The notes beneath the pieces are model-generated. The model did no database searches and was not told where the DNA came from. It saw only the letters and a list, made by a program, of their open reading frames with translations. A stretch of 64,000 nucleotides of DNA. Origin: Pseudomonadota bacterium (GTDB lineage: Bacteria > Pseudomonadota > Alphaproteobacteria > Rhodospirillales > Magnetospirillaceae). The position numbers and the translations under genes are program-made. Positions 1-9,348 of this stretch are shown here, piece by piece; positions within the stretch are counted from its first letter, which is position 1; each line of letters begins with the position of its first letter. The DNA lies in contig JAJYTF010000013.1 in the NCBI GenBank assembly GCA_021793155.1, positions 62,001 through 126,000 on the forward strand, read 5' to 3'.

Positions 1-1232
1 ATCTCGCCGTCATTGGGCATGCGGATGACGGTCTGGACGGTTCCCTTGCCATAGCTGTTGGTGCCGACGACCACGGCTCGCCCCGAATCCTGCAGGGCGG
101 CCGTGACGATCTCGGCCGCCGAGGCGGATCTGCCGTCCACCAGGACGACGAGCGGGACGTTGGCGGCGACTGCGTCGGGAGCGGCATCATAGACTTGCAG
201 CGAGGCCGGATGGCGGCCACGGGTGGATACGATCCGGCCGTGGGTCATGAACAGGCCGGCGACGGCTACACCCTGGTCGAGAAGGCCGCCGGGATTGCCG
301 CGCAGATCGAGGATCACGCCTTTGAAATTCGGCATGGCCTCGGCCTGCCTGAGATATTCGGTAGCGCTTGCGGCGGTATTCTGGTTGAAGCCGGTGATGG
401 CGATGGTGGCGATGCCGTCCTTTGTGGTCATGGTGACCGTGGGGGGCACGATGAGGCCCCGATGCAGGGTGACGGTAGCCGACTGCGGGTTGCCGCCATG
501 GCTGACCGTCAGCGCCACGGCGCTGTCGATGGGGCCGCGCAGGCGCTTCGAGATCTCGTTCTGGCTGAGCCCGGCCAGGCTGGTTCGATCGATCGCCGAA
601 ACATGGTCGCCGACCGCCAGTCTGGCCTCGGCCGCCGGCGTCTCCGGCATGACCTCGGTGAGCACTATGTCCTGCGGCTCGACCTGATAGCGCACGCCGA
701 CGCCGCCAAAGCCGTTGCGGAAGGCTCGGTGCTCACGGGCCTCGGCGGCGCCGGCATAGCGTGAAAAGATATCAAGTTTGGCAAGCGTCGCGTCAAAGAC
801 GGCTTCGTAGATCTTCTCGTCGTCGACCTTGCGCAATTCGGGTGAAACGGCGGCGGCATCGCGGGCGATGGCCATGATCAACGAAGCCCAGCCGTCGGGG
901 TCGGAATCCGCGGGAGCCGGGTATTCGGCGACATGGTCGTCGCGATAGCGGAAGAGGACCCGGCCCGGCGCCGGCCGTTCGAAGATCAGCGCCGGATCGA
1001 TGGCCGACAGTCCTTTCAGTCCCTCGAAAGCGACATTGCCGATGTTCACATCGGTCAGATAGCGGTCCTGTATCATCTCGAAACCGAAGGCCAGCACCCG
1101 ATCCGGCGAATTTGCCGGATTGTTGTCGGGACTGCCGACCGCGGCTTGGCTGATCGGGGCACAGGCGCCGGCGATAAACAGGGTACCGGCAACGATCCAT
1201 CGGGATAAGGCCTTCGTGGTCAACGCTCTCAC
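1..1232 (-). CDS. S41-family C-terminal processing peptidase (partial, runs off window start)
   Basis: Periplasmic serine protease of the CtpA/Prc (S41) type, which cleaves protein C-termini. Reading leftward from a GTG at 1232, the protein has a hydrophobic N-terminus (about residues 12-30, ending GACAPISQA), which is a signal peptide or possibly a lipoprotein signal. A PDZ-like segment (GFGGVGVRY, about residue 160) follows. The catalytic core has LRGNPGG, the nucleophile motif GRSASAAE and the general-base lysine motif YGKGTVQT close to the window edge. The C-terminus lies outside the window. An in-frame TAG immediately precedes the GTG, so the start is GTG 1232 or TTG 1223; no strong ribosome site is visible. 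It lies downstream of rnr on the same strand after a 330-base gap with hairpins, so it is probably a separate transcript. The family is clear; the substrate is unknown. Confidence 0.85.
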   Translation of the reverse strand, partial: MRALTTKALSRWIVAGTLFIAGACAPISQAAVGSPDNNPANSPDRVLAFGFEMIQDRYLTDVNIGNVAFEGLKGLSAIDPALIFERPAPGRVLFRYRDDHVAEYPAPADSDPDGWASLIMAIARDAAAVSPELRKVDDEKIYEAVFDATLAKLDIFSRYAGAAEAREHRAFRNGFGGVGVRYQVEPQDIVLTEVMPETPAAEARLAVGDHVSAIDRTSLAGLSQNEISKRLRGPIDSAVALTVSHGGNPQSATVTLHRGLIVPPTVTMTTKDGIATIAITGFNQNTAASATEYLRQAEAMPNFKGVILDLRGNPGGLLDQGVAVAGLFMTHGRIVSTRGRHPASLQVYDAAPDAVAANVPLVVLVDGRSASAAEIVTAALQDSGRAVVVGTNSYGKGTVQTVIRMPNDGE

Positions 1233-1336
1233 CTAGGGGTATGTCCAAAGAAGTACCGCGCCGGATTATGACCAAGGCTTAACCGATCGGTACAGGAAAT
1301 TTGGCTACCTCTGAAGAGGTGGAGACCACAGGTCTA

Positions 1337-1369
1337 ACCATCGCCGAAGACGTTTCAATCGGCGATGGT
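1337..1369. repeat. Stem-loop in the rnr/S41 protease gap
   Basis: Perfect 11-bp inverted repeat (ACCATCGCCGA at 1337-1347 with its complement at 1359-1369) around an 11-base loop, followed on the plus strand by GACGGGTTTTG. It may be a terminator or an RNA structure. The rest of the 329-base gap 1233-1561 holds the hairpin at 1528-1560 and a weaker bulged palindrome near 1470-1506. No gene is visible there. Confidence 0.4.
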
Positions 1370-1527
1370 GACGGGTTTTGCGCTGTGATGCCCGGTGATC
1401 CGCTCCGGGCGCCCGGTCCCAAGCGTCCGGATAAGGCGGCCCACCATCAGAGCGGTTCCGCGGTCATCCCTCGCCTTCGCGGGGGCTGGCTCGGATCGCG
1501 AGGCGAGAGAAGTCGCGCAGGCTTGTC

Positions 1528-1560
1528 GCAAGTTCCGCTTCGCAGCGAAGCGGAACTTGC
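1528..1560 (-). terminator. Strong hairpin just downstream of rnr
   Basis: Perfect 15-bp stem (GCAAGTTCCGCTTCG at 1528-1542 pairing with 1546-1560) with a CAG loop. It starts two bases past the rnr stop codon. There is no U-tract on the minus strand, so it may stabilise the 3' end or act as a weak terminator rather than a classical intrinsic one. Confidence 0.6.
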
Positions 1561-1561
1561 C

Positions 1562-3784
1562 CTAACTGCGCCGGCGCTCGCGCTGTCGGCGCCCCTTGGG
1601 CGGGATGGCTTTGGCCCGGCGCGGCTTCCCGGCCGCGCCTGCTGACTGCATCAGGCGAAACACAAGGCTGCCGGTCAACGGGTCGGCTTCCGCCAGTTCC
1701 ACCTCAACGGCTTCACCGAGGCTGAACACCAGACCCATGCGCTTGCCGATCAGGCAATGCCGAACCTCGTCGTGGGTGTAATAGTCAGCCGGCAGAGAGG
1801 AAATGGGGATCAGCCCGTCGGCGCCGGTTTCGTCCAGGGTGACGAACAGGCCGAAGCGGGTGACGCCATTGACTCTTCCTGCGAACTGCGCGCCGACCCG
1901 GTCGGCGAGGAAGATGGCGGTGAAGCGGTTCAGCGCGTCGCGCTCGGCGGCGGCGGCCCGACGCTCGGTGGCCGAGATATGTTCGCCGATCTCGGCGAAA
2001 CGGTCGCCTGAGTCGGCGGGCAGGGCGCCCAGGCCGAAGCGTAGCCCGTCGATCAGCGCCCGATGTACCAGCAGGTCGGCATAGCGGCGGATCGGCGAGG
2101 TGAAATGCGCGTAGCGTGCCAGCCCCAGGCCGAAATGGCCGATGTTTTCCGGACTGTAGACGGCCTGCGCCTGACTGCGCAGAACGACCTCGTTGATCAG
2201 ATGGGCCTCAGGCGTCTCCTTGGCCTTTTCCAGGATCTGGTTGAAGGCGGCCGGGCGCAGCACCTGCCCCTTGGGCAGTGACAATCCGACCGTGGAAAGG
2301 AAGTCGCGCAACGCCTCGAGCTTGTCGAGGGAGGGGAGGTCGTGAACCCGGTACATGCAGGGACGGTTCAAGGCTTCGATTTGCTCCGCCGCCGCGACAT
2401 TGGCGGCGATCATGAAATCCTCGATCACCCTGTGGCTGTCGTAGCGCTCGCGGGGGATCACCTTGTCGATATGGCCGTCGGCGCCGATCACCACTTTCCG
2501 CTCGGGCAAATCGAGGTCGAGGACGCCACGGCGCTGGCGGGCGGCGAACAGGGCCGTCCAGGCGCCGTAAAGCGGCTTCAGCACCGGGTCGAGCAACGCG
2601 CCGGTGGTGTCGTCGGGCTCTCCGTCGATCGCCCGCTGCACCTGCTCGTAGGTCAGTCGGGCGGCCGAACGCATCATGCCGCGGACGAACCGGTGGCGCA
2701 GTTTGTTGCCCTCGGCATCGAGCCACATATGGACGGCCAGGCAGGGGCGCTCCTCATCCGGTTTCAAGCTGCACCAGCCGTTGGACAGCGCCTCGGGCAA
2801 CATGGGAACGACGCGGTCAGGGAAATAGACCGAGTTGCCCCGCTTGAACGCCTCGCGGTCCAGCGCGTCGCCGGGGCGGACGTACCAGGCGACATCGGCG
2901 ATCGCCACCATGATGTGCCAGCCGCCGTCCTCGCCGGCCTCGGCCCAGACCGCGTCATCGAAGTCGCGAGCATCCTCACCGTCAATGGTGATCAGCGGCA
3001 GCGACCGCAGGTCCGTGCGCTGTTCCATAGGCGCGGCGGCGGCCGCGTCCGCCTGGTCCTGCGCCTCCTCAGGGAATTCGTGGGGGATGTCGTGAGTGTG
3101 GATGGCCACCAGGCTGATTGAGCGTGGATTGGCCATGCTGCCGAGGCGCTCGACGACACGGGCTGGCCTCAAGCCGAAGGGGCGGGGGGCTTGGAGGACC
3201 TCGGCCAAAACCAGCTCGCCCGGCTGGGCGTCCAGGGCATCGGCCCGCAGCACCGTATAGTCGCTTTTCTGCCGTCGGTCCGTGGGGTGGAGGCGTCCGC
3301 TGCCGTCGGCGGTCAATTGGTATACGCCGAGAACCTTGGCCGGGCCCGTGGTGATGCGGCGTACCGCCCGCGCTTCGTAGATCCCCTCGCGCAGCCGGCG
3401 CAGCCGGGCCAGCACCCGGTCGCCGACGCCCAGCGGCGCCTCGCCGCGGCGGCCGGGCGCCATGTAGATACGCGGCGGCCGGCCTTCCTCCGCCCAGGTG
3501 AGCGGCTTGGCCAGCAGCTCGCCGTCGGGGTCGACGCCGCTGATCTCCACCACCATCACTTCGGGCAGGGCACCCGGGCGGACGAACCTCTTCCCGCGGC
3601 CCCGCTCAATATCACCGGATTTCTCAAGTTCTTTAACCATCTCACGGAGAACAATACGACTTTCGCCGGTCAGGCCGAAGGCGCGCGCCAGCTCCCGCTT
3701 GCCAATCCGCCCGGGTGTTTCCCGGATGAACTCCAGTAATTGTTGGCGGGTGGGGAGCGGGACGTGCTTGGGGGGCTTGGGCAT
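1562..3784 (-). CDS. rnr: Ribonuclease R
   Basis: 3'-5' exoribonuclease of the RNase II/R superfamily, which degrades structured RNA and acts in RNA quality control. The 740-residue protein has an N-terminal winged-helix/cold-shock region (about 1-200). The RNB catalytic domain follows (about 255-585), with the acidic cluster DGEDARDFDD around residues 268-277 that binds catalytic magnesium. A C-terminal S1 RNA-binding domain (about 640-715, GRVNGVTRFGLFV) and an Arg/Lys-rich tail complete it. Length and order are typical of RNase R; the basic tail argues against RNase II. ATG 3784 is a good start. It is the last gene of the minus-strand dprA-topA-rnr group and ends at the hairpin 1528-1560. 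Confidence 0.95.
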   Translation of the reverse strand: MPKPPKHVPLPTRQQLLEFIRETPGRIGKRELARAFGLTGESRIVLREMVKELEKSGDIERGRGKRFVRPGALPEVMVVEISGVDPDGELLAKPLTWAEEGRPPRIYMAPGRRGEAPLGVGDRVLARLRRLREGIYEARAVRRITTGPAKVLGVYQLTADGSGRLHPTDRRQKSDYTVLRADALDAQPGELVLAEVLQAPRPFGLRPARVVERLGSMANPRSISLVAIHTHDIPHEFPEEAQDQADAAAAAPMEQRTDLRSLPLITIDGEDARDFDDAVWAEAGEDGGWHIMVAIADVAWYVRPGDALDREAFKRGNSVYFPDRVVPMLPEALSNGWCSLKPDEERPCLAVHMWLDAEGNKLRHRFVRGMMRSAARLTYEQVQRAIDGEPDDTTGALLDPVLKPLYGAWTALFAARQRRGVLDLDLPERKVVIGADGHIDKVIPRERYDSHRVIEDFMIAANVAAAEQIEALNRPCMYRVHDLPSLDKLEALRDFLSTVGLSLPKGQVLRPAAFNQILEKAKETPEAHLINEVVLRSQAQAVYSPENIGHFGLGLARYAHFTSPIRRYADLLVHRALIDGLRFGLGALPADSGDRFAEIGEHISATERRAAAAERDALNRFTAIFLADRVGAQFAGRVNGVTRFGLFVTLDETGADGLIPISSLPADYYTHDEVRHCLIGKRMGLVFSLGEAVEVELAEADPLTGSLVFRLMQSAGAAGKPRRAKAIPPKGRRQRERRRS

Positions 3785-3838
3785 TGAACAATGTCCGTCA
3801 GATCAGCATCGCGGTCATCCTGGCCGCGATGCCCGAGT

Positions 3839-3903
3839 GTCATCCCGAGCGAATGCGAGGGATCTTGGATGGCCTGCGCAGATCCTTCGCGGCGCTCAGG
3901 ACG
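3839..3903. repeat. Palindromic GTCATCC-type dispersed repeat, copy 1
   Basis: Imperfect inverted repeat between topA and rnr: the left arm begins GTCATCCCGAGCGAATG and the right arm is GATCCTTCGCGGCGCTCAGG. It is the same family as the copy at 37515-37579 and is related in layout to 26098-26158. Such small palindromic units are dispersed intergenic repeats in many proteobacteria. It may mark an mRNA processing point between topA and rnr. Confidence 0.7.
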
Positions 3904-3937
3904 TCAGCTTACCGGATTTATGCCGGCAGCGTGGCGA

Positions 3938-6517
3938 TCATTCCTCGGCCGCCGCCGCGGCACGTTTGGCCTTCGGCTTTGCTGCCGGCTTTTTTGCCTT
4001 GGTGGGAGCCTTGCCGCCGGACTTGGCAGTCTTGGCGGCGAGCAGGGCAACGGCTTCTTCCAAGGTCACCTGGTCCTTGCCTTTCGGCAGGTTGGCGTTG
4101 ATGCCGCCGTGGCTGACATAGGGGCCGAAGCGCCCAGAATTCAGCGTTACCGGCTTGCCGTCCTCGGGGTGATTGCCTAGGGTCTGAGCCGGCGCGCGGG
4201 TCTTGGCCTTGGCGCCGGCAAGCAGCTCTACCGCGCGGTTCATGCCGATCTCCAGCACGTCGTCGCCGCGGCCAACCGATTTGTAGACGTCAGCATATTT
4301 CAGATACGGCCCGAACTTGCCGATGCCGGCGGTGATCATCTGGCCGGTATCCGGGTGAGGGCCTATGTCGCGCGGCAGCGCGAGCAGCCGCAGCGCCTTG
4401 TCCAAGGTGACATCGCCGGGCTCCAGGCCTTTGTAAAGGCTGACCCGCTTCGGCTTGGCCTTCTTGCCTTCCGCCTCGCCCAGCTGGACGTAGTGACCAT
4501 AGGGTCCTTTACGCAGCACCACCAGTTGTCCGGACTGCGGGTCGGTACCCAGTTCCTTCGGCTTGTCCGAGCCGTCCTCGGGGGCGGCGCCGCCCTCGGC
4601 CGCCATGGAAAGGGGGCGCGTGTACCGGCATTCGGGATAGTTGGAACAGCCGATGAAAGCGCCGAACTTGCCCAGCTTCAGGCTGAGGCGGCCGGAATTG
4701 CAGGTCGGGCACAGGCGGGGATCATGATCGCCGTCGCCAGCGGGGAAGAAATGCGGTCCCAGCTCCTGATCCAGCGTCTCCAGGACCTGGGAGACGCGGA
4801 GGTCCTTGGTTTCGTCCACGGCGGCCGAGAAATCCCGCCAGAAGTCACGCAGCACCATTTTCCAGTCGATCCGCCCGCCGGAGATGTCGTCCAGCTGGTT
4901 CTCCAGGTCGGCGGTGAAATTGTACTGGACGTAGCGGTTGAAGAAGTTCTCGAGGAAAGCGGTGACCACCCGGCCGCGGTCTTCCGGAATGAAGCGCCGA
5001 GCGTCGAGGCGGACATAGTCGCGTTCCTGCAATACGCTGAGGATCGAGGCATAGGTCGACGGCCGGCCGATGCCCAGCTCCTCCAGCTTCTTGACCAGGC
5101 TGGCTTCGGAGTAGCGAGGTGGCGGCTGGGTGAAGTGCTGGGCCGAACGCAGATCCCGCTGTGCCATGGCGTCGCCCTCGGCAACCTCGGGAAGCAGGCG
5201 GTCGGCGTCGTCGTCTTCCGGCTCGTCGCGATCCTCGCGGTAAAGGGTAAGGAAGCCTTCGAATTTGACCACCGAACCGGTGGCACGGAAACCGATCGCC
5301 TGGTCCTCGGACAACATGTCGACCGCCACCTGGTCGAGAACGGCGCTTTCCATCTGGCTGGCCAGCGTGCGGCGCCAGATGAGTTCGTAGAGCTTCATCT
5401 GGTCGCGGTCGAGATAGGGAGCCACGTCCTGCGGCCGGCGGAAGACGTCGGTCGGCCGGATGGCTTCGTGCGCTTCCTGGGCGTTCTTCGCCTTGGTCTT
5501 GTATATGCGCGGGGCCGAGGGCAGGAACGGCCCGCCGTACTCTTTCTCGATGAAGGCGCGGGCGGCACCGATGGCCTCGGCGGCCATCTGCACGCCGTCG
5601 GTTCGCATATAGGTGATGAGGCCCACCGTCTCGCCGCCGATATCGACGCCCTCGTACAGGCGCTGGGCGACCTGCATCGTGCGCGCCGCCGGCAGGTAGA
5701 GCTTGCGCGAGGCTTCCTGCTGCAGGGTCGAAGTAGTGAACGGCGGCGACGGGTGACGCCTGACCTGCTTGCGCTCGACCGCGCCGACGTGGAAACGGGC
5801 GGCGCGGATCTTTGCCTCGGCGCGGCGGGCCGCCGCCTCGTCGGGCAGGTCGAACTTGTCCAGCTTGGCGCCGTCGAGCCGATTCAGTTGGGCGGTGATC
5901 TGGGCCTGGCGCGGGGTCAGGAAGTCAGCTTCCAGGGTCCAGTATTCCTGGGCGCGGAAGCGCTCGATCTCGGCCTCCCGCTCGCAGATCAGGCGCAGGG
6001 CAACTGACTGCACGCGTCCGGCCGAGCGGCTGCCGGGCAGCTTTCGCCACAGCACGGGCGACAAGGTGAAACCGACCAGGTAGTCCAGGGCGCGGCGGGC
6101 CAGATAAGCGTCGACCAGTTCCTGGTCCAGTTCGCGCGGATTGCGCATGGCTTCGAGGACCGCGGACTTGGTGATTTCGTTGAACACTACCCGCTTGACG
6201 TCGATACCCTTCAGCGCCTTGCGGTCTTCGAGGACTCGGCGGACATGCCAGGAAATCGCCTCGCCCTCGCGATCAGGGTCGGTGGCCAGGATCAGGCCCT
6301 GGGCCGCCTTGACCGCCGTGGCGATGTCGCGGATGTGGCGTTCGGACTTGGGATCTGTCTCCCAGTCCATGGAAAAGTCGGCCTCTGGCTTGACCGAACC
6401 GTCCTTCGCAGGCAGGTCGCGGATATGGCCGTAGCTGGCGATGACTTTGTAGTCGTCCCCAAGGTATTTGTTGATGGTTTTCGCCTTGGCGGGCGATTCG
6501 ACGACGACGATCTTCAT
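3938..6517 (-). CDS. topA: DNA topoisomerase I
   Basis: Type IA topoisomerase that relaxes negative supercoils. The 859-residue protein begins with a Toprim domain (KIVVVESPAKAKTI; acidic residues D80, D82 and E84 in ATDPDREGE). The catalytic tyrosine is Y303 in GLITYMRTDG. A C-terminal zinc-ribbon (CPTCNSGRL...CSNYPEC, near residue 600) is followed by repeated GxFGPY-type C-terminal modules and a Lys/Ala-rich tail that probably binds DNA. ATG 6517 gives the canonical N-terminus. It sits between dprA and rnr, the usual alphaproteobacterial order. A long antisense reading frame over it is a codon-bias shadow. Confidence 0.97.
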   Translation of the reverse strand: MKIVVVESPAKAKTINKYLGDDYKVIASYGHIRDLPAKDGSVKPEADFSMDWETDPKSERHIRDIATAVKAAQGLILATDPDREGEAISWHVRRVLEDRKALKGIDVKRVVFNEITKSAVLEAMRNPRELDQELVDAYLARRALDYLVGFTLSPVLWRKLPGSRSAGRVQSVALRLICEREAEIERFRAQEYWTLEADFLTPRQAQITAQLNRLDGAKLDKFDLPDEAAARRAEAKIRAARFHVGAVERKQVRRHPSPPFTTSTLQQEASRKLYLPAARTMQVAQRLYEGVDIGGETVGLITYMRTDGVQMAAEAIGAARAFIEKEYGGPFLPSAPRIYKTKAKNAQEAHEAIRPTDVFRRPQDVAPYLDRDQMKLYELIWRRTLASQMESAVLDQVAVDMLSEDQAIGFRATGSVVKFEGFLTLYREDRDEPEDDDADRLLPEVAEGDAMAQRDLRSAQHFTQPPPRYSEASLVKKLEELGIGRPSTYASILSVLQERDYVRLDARRFIPEDRGRVVTAFLENFFNRYVQYNFTADLENQLDDISGGRIDWKMVLRDFWRDFSAAVDETKDLRVSQVLETLDQELGPHFFPAGDGDHDPRLCPTCNSGRLSLKLGKFGAFIGCSNYPECRYTRPLSMAAEGGAAPEDGSDKPKELGTDPQSGQLVVLRKGPYGHYVQLGEAEGKKAKPKRVSLYKGLEPGDVTLDKALRLLALPRDIGPHPDTGQMITAGIGKFGPYLKYADVYKSVGRGDDVLEIGMNRAVELLAGAKAKTRAPAQTLGNHPEDGKPVTLNSGRFGPYVSHGGINANLPKGKDQVTLEEAVALLAAKTAKSGGKAPTKAKKPAAKPKAKRAAAAAEE

Positions 6518-6556
6518 GAAACCTGCAAGCTGCGCCCCAGAGAAGGTTCTCTTGCC

Positions 6557-7684
6557 TCAGGAATGAAGCGAGACCTGGTTGCCGGGATGCCGTTCCAGCC
6601 GGCCCGCAAGTTCGAGTTCGAGCAGGACCATCGAGACCACGGCGGGAGACAATTGGCACTGACGGAGCAGTTCGTCAACGGCTACTGGCGCTGCGGCCAG
6701 TGAATCGATGATGCTGCGGCGCGCTGCCGCCACCTCGGAATCGGCCGGCGGCGCGTCCGTCGGCTGCGGCTGCGGCGCCGCGGGCGGTGCCACGGTCTGG
6801 CTGCGCATGCCGCCGACAGCCTCGACTACGTCGGCCGCCGAGGTGACGAGGAGGGCGCCCTGCTTGATCAGGGAATTCGGGCCTTCCGATCGGGGATCCA
6901 ATGGCGATCCCGGCACGGCGAATACCTCGCGGCCTTGTTCGAGGGCCAGCCGGGCGGTGATCAGCGAGCCGGAGCGGGAGGCCGCCTCGACCACCACGAT
7001 GCCCAAGGACAGGCCGGCGATCAGGCGGTTGCGCCGGGGGAAATGGGCGGCTTGCGGCGCCAATCCCGGCTCCATTTCGGAAACGATACAGCCGTCGGCA
7101 CAGATCCGCTGGTAGAGGGCACGGTTTTCCGGCGGGTAGACGACATCGACGCCGCCGGCCAGCACGGCGATCGTACCGCCGTCCAGCGCGCCGGAATGGG
7201 CGGCGGCGTCGATGCCGCGAGCCAGGCCGGACACCACCACCAGCCCGCTGCCGGCCAGTTCGGCCGCCAGAGTCTGCGCTATGCGGCGTCCCGCCGCCGA
7301 GGCGTTGCGGGCTCCGACCACGCCGACGGCGTCGCGCTTTAGCAGGCCTGGGTCGCCCCGCACCGTGAGCAGCGGAGTCGTCTCCAGCACCGCCAGCGGG
7401 GCGGGGAAGTCAGGCTCGACACTGGCGATCAGTCGGGCGCCCAGACGGTCGAGCGTCTCGAGCTCGACTTCCGCCGCGGATTTCGGGGCGATCGTGACGC
7501 TGCGCCGCCCACCGCCGCGCCGGACCAAAGCGGGCAGCGCTTCGAGGGCCTGTCCAGCGCTGCCGAATCGTTCGACCAGGCGGAAAAAGGTGGCAGGCCC
7601 GACGTTCTCGCTGCGATAGAGGCGTAGCCAATCGATGCGCGCGGCATGGGAAAGGGGGGCGATCTCGTTCGCGGCCATCCCCAT
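6557..7684 (-). CDS. dprA: DNA processing protein DprA
   Basis: Single-strand DNA-binding Rossmann-fold protein that protects incoming DNA and loads RecA during natural transformation. The core shows GVVGARNASAAGRR, VVSGLARGIDAAAH, AVLAGGVDVVYPPEN, FPRRNRLIAGLS and EAASRSGSLITARLA. A C-terminal winged-helix-like segment (about the last 60 residues) resembles the DprA DML1 domain. The frame stays open upstream to 7831, but ATG 7684 (or 7678) follows AGAGGGG and gives the normal family length of about 375 residues, so I chose it. In related genomes plsY usually lies directly upstream; here the catabolic island intervenes. Confidence 0.93.
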   Translation of the reverse strand: MGMAANEIAPLSHAARIDWLRLYRSENVGPATFFRLVERFGSAGQALEALPALVRRGGGRRSVTIAPKSAAEVELETLDRLGARLIASVEPDFPAPLAVLETTPLLTVRGDPGLLKRDAVGVVGARNASAAGRRIAQTLAAELAGSGLVVVSGLARGIDAAAHSGALDGGTIAVLAGGVDVVYPPENRALYQRICADGCIVSEMEPGLAPQAAHFPRRNRLIAGLSLGIVVVEAASRSGSLITARLALEQGREVFAVPGSPLDPRSEGPNSLIKQGALLVTSAADVVEAVGGMRSQTVAPPAAPQPQPTDAPPADSEVAAARRSIIDSLAAAPVAVDELLRQCQLSPAVVSMVLLELELAGRLERHPGNQVSLHS

Positions 7685-7831
7685 CCCCCTCTGTGCCTGT
7701 AATTCATGGTTGTGCATAACGCAGGGTTGAATGTGCCTATCGGCGCGGAACGGGTCAAGAACATTTCCGGCCGGCGCGCGTTGCGCGCATTCATAGGGCT
7801 CACCGGCGAAGCCGGCAGCGCGCCTTCTCAC

Positions 7832-7858
7832 GCTTCGCGGCCGGAATGACCGCGAAGC
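7832..7858 (-). terminator. Hairpin between aldehyde dehydrogenase operon and dprA
   Basis: 9-bp perfect stem (GCTTCGCGG with CCGCGAAGC) and 9-base loop, 35 bases past the stop codon of the last island gene and upstream of dprA. It could end the aldehyde dehydrogenase/transporter transcript. No clear U-tract is present. Confidence 0.45.
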
Positions 7859-7892
7859 TGTTCCAATTGCCGAAATGGCACAGTTCCGTCTT

Positions 7893-9335
7893 TCAGAACG
7901 GATAGGCCTGGGGTCCCTCGATGGTCACCCAGCGCAGCTCGGTGAATTGGTCGATCACCGCCTTGCCACCGAAGCGGCCATAGCCGCTGGCCTTGACCCC
8001 GCCGAACGGCATCTGCGCCTCGTCCGCGACCGTCGGGCCGTTGATATGGCAGATGCCGGTGGCCAGACGTCTGGACAGCGCCAGGGCGCGCTTGACGTCT
8101 CGGCCGAAGATCGCGGCCGACAGGCCATATTCGGTGTCGTTGGCGACGCGGACGGCCTCATCCACACCGCGGACGCGCACCACCGGCTTGACCGGCCCGA
8201 ACGACTCCTCGGCATAGATGCGCATCGACGGCGTCACCCGGTCGAGCACCGTCGCCTCGACGATGCTGCCGGTCCGCTTCCCACCAGAGACCACCACGGC
8301 CCCCTTGGCAACAGCATCGGAGATCAGCGCATCCATCTTTTCGGCTGCGGCGAGGTCGATCAGCGAACCCAGAACCACATGGCCGCGGGGGTCGCCGGCG
8401 GGCAGGCGACAGGCCTTTGCCGCCAGTTTCTCGACGAAGGCGTCGGCGACCTGATCATCGACGATGAAGCGCTCGGTCGACATGCAGATCTGGCCCTGAT
8501 TGAGGAAGGCGCCAAAGGCGGCGGCATCCACCGCCTGGTCCAGGTCGGCGTCGTCCAGCACCAGGAATGGCGCTTTGCCGCCCAATTCGAGCAGAACCGG
8601 CTTCAGATGTTCGGCCGCAAGCCTGGCGATGATTCGGCCGACGCGGGTCGACCCGGTGAAATTGATCCGGCGCACCGCCGGATGGGTGATCAGCGCTTCG
8701 ACGATGGCGGGCGCATCGGCCGGAGCATTGGAGATGACATTGACGACACCGGGCGGGAAGCCGGCGTCGTTCAAGGTCTGGCCGATCAGGTGGTGGGTGC
8801 CGGGGCAGGCTTCGGAGGAACGCAGGATCACCGTGTTGCCGCAGGCCAGGGCGGCGGCGACCGCCCGCGTTCCCAGGATCACCGGGGCATTCCACGGTGC
8901 GATGCCGAGTACCACGCCCACCGGCTGGCGCACCGCCATGGCCAGAATGCCGGGCTTGTCCGACGGAATGATTGCGCCGGTGATCTGGGTGGTGAGGGCC
9001 GCCGCCTCGCGCAGAATGCCGGCCGCCAGATGCACGTTGAAGCCGGCCCAGGGGGCGGTTGCGCCGGTCTCCTCGAGCATGAGCCGGGTGAATTCGGCGG
9101 TACGGCTCTCCATCAGATCGGCGGCCTTCAGCAGCAGGGCGCGGCGCAGCCCGGGGCCGGTTTCCGACCAGCTGGCGAAGGCCTTCTCGGCCGCGGTGGC
9201 CGCTTTGGCGACGTCTTCAGGGCCGGCCGCGGCCGCCCGGGTCGCCACCTTGCCGGTAACCGGATCGGTTCGATCGAACTTTGCGCCGCTTTCGGCATCG
9301 ACCTGGGCACCATCGATGATGAAACGAATGTCCAT
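7893..9335 (-). CDS. NAD(P)-dependent aldehyde dehydrogenase, aromatic (vanillin/salicylaldehyde) type
   Basis: Oxidises an aldehyde to its carboxylic acid. The 480-residue protein has the full family signature: nucleotide-binding region with PWNAPV, FTGSTRVG, the catalytic glutamate in LELGGKAP, the catalytic cysteine in NQGQICMSTER, and the late EESFGPV and MPFGGVKASGYGRFGG motifs. The residue pattern resembles vanillin/salicylaldehyde/benzaldehyde dehydrogenases. ATG 9335 follows GAGGAG at good spacing; the open frame upstream overlaps livM and is not used. It is the last gene of a seven-gene operon and paralogous to the dehydrogenase at 14137-15588. Given pobA and pca genes nearby, 4-hydroxybenzaldehyde or a similar aromatic aldehyde is the likely substrate (inference). 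Confidence 0.9.
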   Translation of the reverse strand: MDIRFIIDGAQVDAESGAKFDRTDPVTGKVATRAAAAGPEDVAKAATAAEKAFASWSETGPGLRRALLLKAADLMESRTAEFTRLMLEETGATAPWAGFNVHLAAGILREAAALTTQITGAIIPSDKPGILAMAVRQPVGVVLGIAPWNAPVILGTRAVAAALACGNTVILRSSEACPGTHHLIGQTLNDAGFPPGVVNVISNAPADAPAIVEALITHPAVRRINFTGSTRVGRIIARLAAEHLKPVLLELGGKAPFLVLDDADLDQAVDAAAFGAFLNQGQICMSTERFIVDDQVADAFVEKLAAKACRLPAGDPRGHVVLGSLIDLAAAEKMDALISDAVAKGAVVVSGGKRTGSIVEATVLDRVTPSMRIYAEESFGPVKPVVRVRGVDEAVRVANDTEYGLSAAIFGRDVKRALALSRRLATGICHINGPTVADEAQMPFGGVKASGYGRFGGKAVIDQFTELRWVTIEGPQAYPF

Positions 9336-9348
9336 GACCAACTCCTCG

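Noticed and set aside
4355-6007. Long plus-strand open frame (550 codons) opposite topA
   Set aside because: It lies fully antisense to a textbook topA, shows no domain features and has the composition expected from high-GC third-position bias.
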